NCBI RefSeq assembly: GCF_002002725.1
Contig: NZ_MUNW01000041.1
Location: forward strand, 124,001-188,000
From: Sinorhizobium sp. A49
GTDB lineage: Bacteria; Pseudomonadota; Alphaproteobacteria; Rhizobiales; Rhizobiaceae
Length of the DNA stretch: 64,000 nt
Direction: 5' to 3'
Position numbers and translations under genes: made by a program. Below the pieces are notes generated by a model that saw only the letters and a program-made list of their open reading frames with translations, had not been told where the DNA came from and ran no database searches. Shown piece after piece: positions 62,788-64,000 of the stretch (within the stretch, counting starts at the first letter, position 1; each line of letters opens with the position of its first letter).

Positions 62788-64000
62788 GAAACGGATTTCA
62801 GCCGCATGCCTTCAGGGTCGTGGTTGATGCGAGCCGCGATATCCCTGGTCCAGGCGGAGACGGCCGGAACGCGGGCGCGATCGACGCGATAGGCGAATTT
62901 TTTGGCGACATCGACGATTTCGGAAAGCAGGCCGTCCTTCAGGCGCGTTGGGCTGAGGCCGAGCGACAGGAATTTTTCGTTGTGCACGACGAGGTCGTTT
63001 TCTGCCGCTTCCTTGCGCGGGTTGGGTAGCCAGGCGATCTGTGAACCCGAGATCGCAGCGATCATTTCGGCGAGATCGCGCACCCGGTGAGTTTCCGTCA
63101 TCTGGTTGAAGATCTCGACGCGGCTGCCGCGGGCGGGCGGGTTCTTCAGCGCCAGCTCGATGCAGCGCACGGAATCCTGGATGTGGATGAAGGCGCGCGT
63201 CTGCCCGCCGCTGCCATGCACGGTCAGGGGATAGCCGATCGCCGCCTGGATGAGAAAACGATTGAGCACCGTGCCGTAGTCGCCGTCGTAGTCGAAGCGG
63301 TTGATCAGCTGCGCGTGGCGTCGCGTCTGCTCGGTGTGGGTGCCCCAGACGATGCCCTGATGCAGGTCGGTGATCCGCAGGCCATCGTTCTTGGCGTAGA
63401 ACTGGAACAGCAACTGATCCAGGCATTTGGTCATATGGTAGATCGAGCCGGGATTGGAGGGGTAGAGGATCTCCTGGCGCACGGTTTGACCTGAAATCGT
63501 CTCGATGCCGACAGGCAGATAGCCCTCGGGGATTGCCGCGCCGACGGTGGAATATCCATAGACGCCCATGGTGCCGAGATGCACCAGGTGCGCATCGAGC
63601 TCGAGTTCGACCAACGCGTTCAGCAGATTGTGCGTGGCATTGACGTTGTTGTTGACGGTGTAGTTCTTGTGCCGGTCGCTCTTCATCGAATAGGGGGCGG
63701 CGCGCTGTTCGGCGAAATGCACGATCGCGTCCGGGCGATGGTCCGCCAGCCAGTTCTTGAGCAACTCGTAGTCGCGGGCCAGATCGATCAGGTTGAAATG
63801 GATGCGGCGGCCAGTTTCGGCATGCCAGATGCGGGTGCGCTCCTGGATCGAATCCATCGGCGTCAGAGACTGAACACCAAGTTCCGTGTCGATCCAGCGG
63901 CGCGAGAGATTGTCGAGGATATGGATGTCGTGGCCGGCGTCGGAGAGATGAAGGGCCGTTGGCCAGCCGACGAAACCATCACCGCCGAGGATCGCAATCT
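62784..64000 (-). CDS. sqdB: UDP-sulfoquinovose synthase, 5' end beyond the window
   Basis: 405 residues are present; only the first few are missing at the right edge. It is an extended SDR with Rossmann IAILGGDGFVGWPTALHLSD. SqdB/SQD1-type features are LDNLSRRWIDTELGVQSLTP, IVHFAEQRAAPYSM, LGTMGVYGYS, YHMTKCLDQLLFQFYAKNDG (YxxxK) and GIVWGTHTEQT. The enzyme joins sulfite to UDP-glucose to make the head-group donor of sulfoquinovosyl diacylglycerol. The first-in-operon position and coupled sqdD and sqdC genes agree. Confidence 0.93.
   Translation of the reverse strand, partial: IAILGGDGFVGWPTALHLSDAGHDIHILDNLSRRWIDTELGVQSLTPMDSIQERTRIWHAETGRRIHFNLIDLARDYELLKNWLADHRPDAIVHFAEQRAAPYSMKSDRHKNYTVNNNVNATHNLLNALVELELDAHLVHLGTMGVYGYSTVGAAIPEGYLPVGIETISGQTVRQEILYPSNPGSIYHMTKCLDQLLFQFYAKNDGLRITDLHQGIVWGTHTEQTRRHAQLINRFDYDGDYGTVLNRFLIQAAIGYPLTVHGSGGQTRAFIHIQDSVRCIELALKNPPARGSRVEIFNQMTETHRVRDLAEMIAAISGSQIAWLPNPRKEAAENDLVVHNEKFLSLGLSPTRLKDGLLSEIVDVAKKFAYRVDRARVPAVSAWTRDIAARINHDPEGMRLKSVS

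Overview
This window is a gene-dense, high-GC stretch of an alphaproteobacterial chromosome, most likely from the Rhizobiaceae and closest in layout to Sinorhizobium/Ensifer. The evidence is the gene content and order: tkt-gap-(glycolipid-binding protein)-pgk-fructose-bisphosphate aldolase, zapA next to 6S RNA, yebC with ruvCAB, purE-purK next to rpmJ, and the sulfolipid operon sqdBDC. Alphaproteobacterial cell-cycle proteins (a GapR-type DUF2312 protein, an RcdA-type DUF1465 protein, and ZapA with a DUF4164 partner) and RIME-like palindromic repeats point the same way. The species placement rests on remembered gene orders, not on a search.

Layout. 1-4.3 kb: start of an M3 peptidase, a sigma-54 response regulator and a secreted M15-like protein. 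4.3-12.7 kb: gapR-like gene, DUF1244, N-formylglutamate amidohydrolase, DUF1036-pykA, an esterase, a TPR protein, rpmJ, purK-purE and two divergent DUF465 genes. 12.8-21.4 kb: ArsR regulator, TauE permease, ThiE-like and Sel1 proteins, suhB, a MotA/MotB-like pair and a flavoprotein. 21.5-30 kb: orphan TctC, an MsbA-type exporter, rpmE, rcdA-like gene, a candidate small RNA, an MFS permease and a cyclase-TolB-TPR protein. 30-35.5 kb: accessory-type block with a DHA2 exporter and TetR, GrpB, a MarR plus AlkD-like pair, and PhzF. 35.6-41.8 kb: central carbon cluster on the minus strand. 42-46.3 kb: zapA/6S RNA, LysR, 5-formyl-THF cyclo-ligase and YmdB. 46.3-52.7 kb: RND efflux pump, a metallo-beta-lactamase-fold protein and a secreted protein. 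52.7-60 kb: yebC, HAD phosphatase, flavin monooxygenase, ruvCAB and two tandem metallophosphoesterases. 60-64 kb: a membrane protein and sqdBDC, running off the right edge.

Most of the window is housekeeping. There is no CRISPR array, tRNA, rRNA, transposase, integrase or phage gene. The signal not explained by proteins lies in the intergenic spaces. There are five copies of a roughly 100-bp two-palindrome repeat, two copies of a second stem-loop repeat, 6S RNA, two further structured small-RNA candidates, and a strong intrinsic terminator inside the transketolase-gap operon. I did not find a convincing wholly new multi-gene system. The best leads are the two small RNAs, the tkt/gap terminator and the coupled glycolipid-binding gene.
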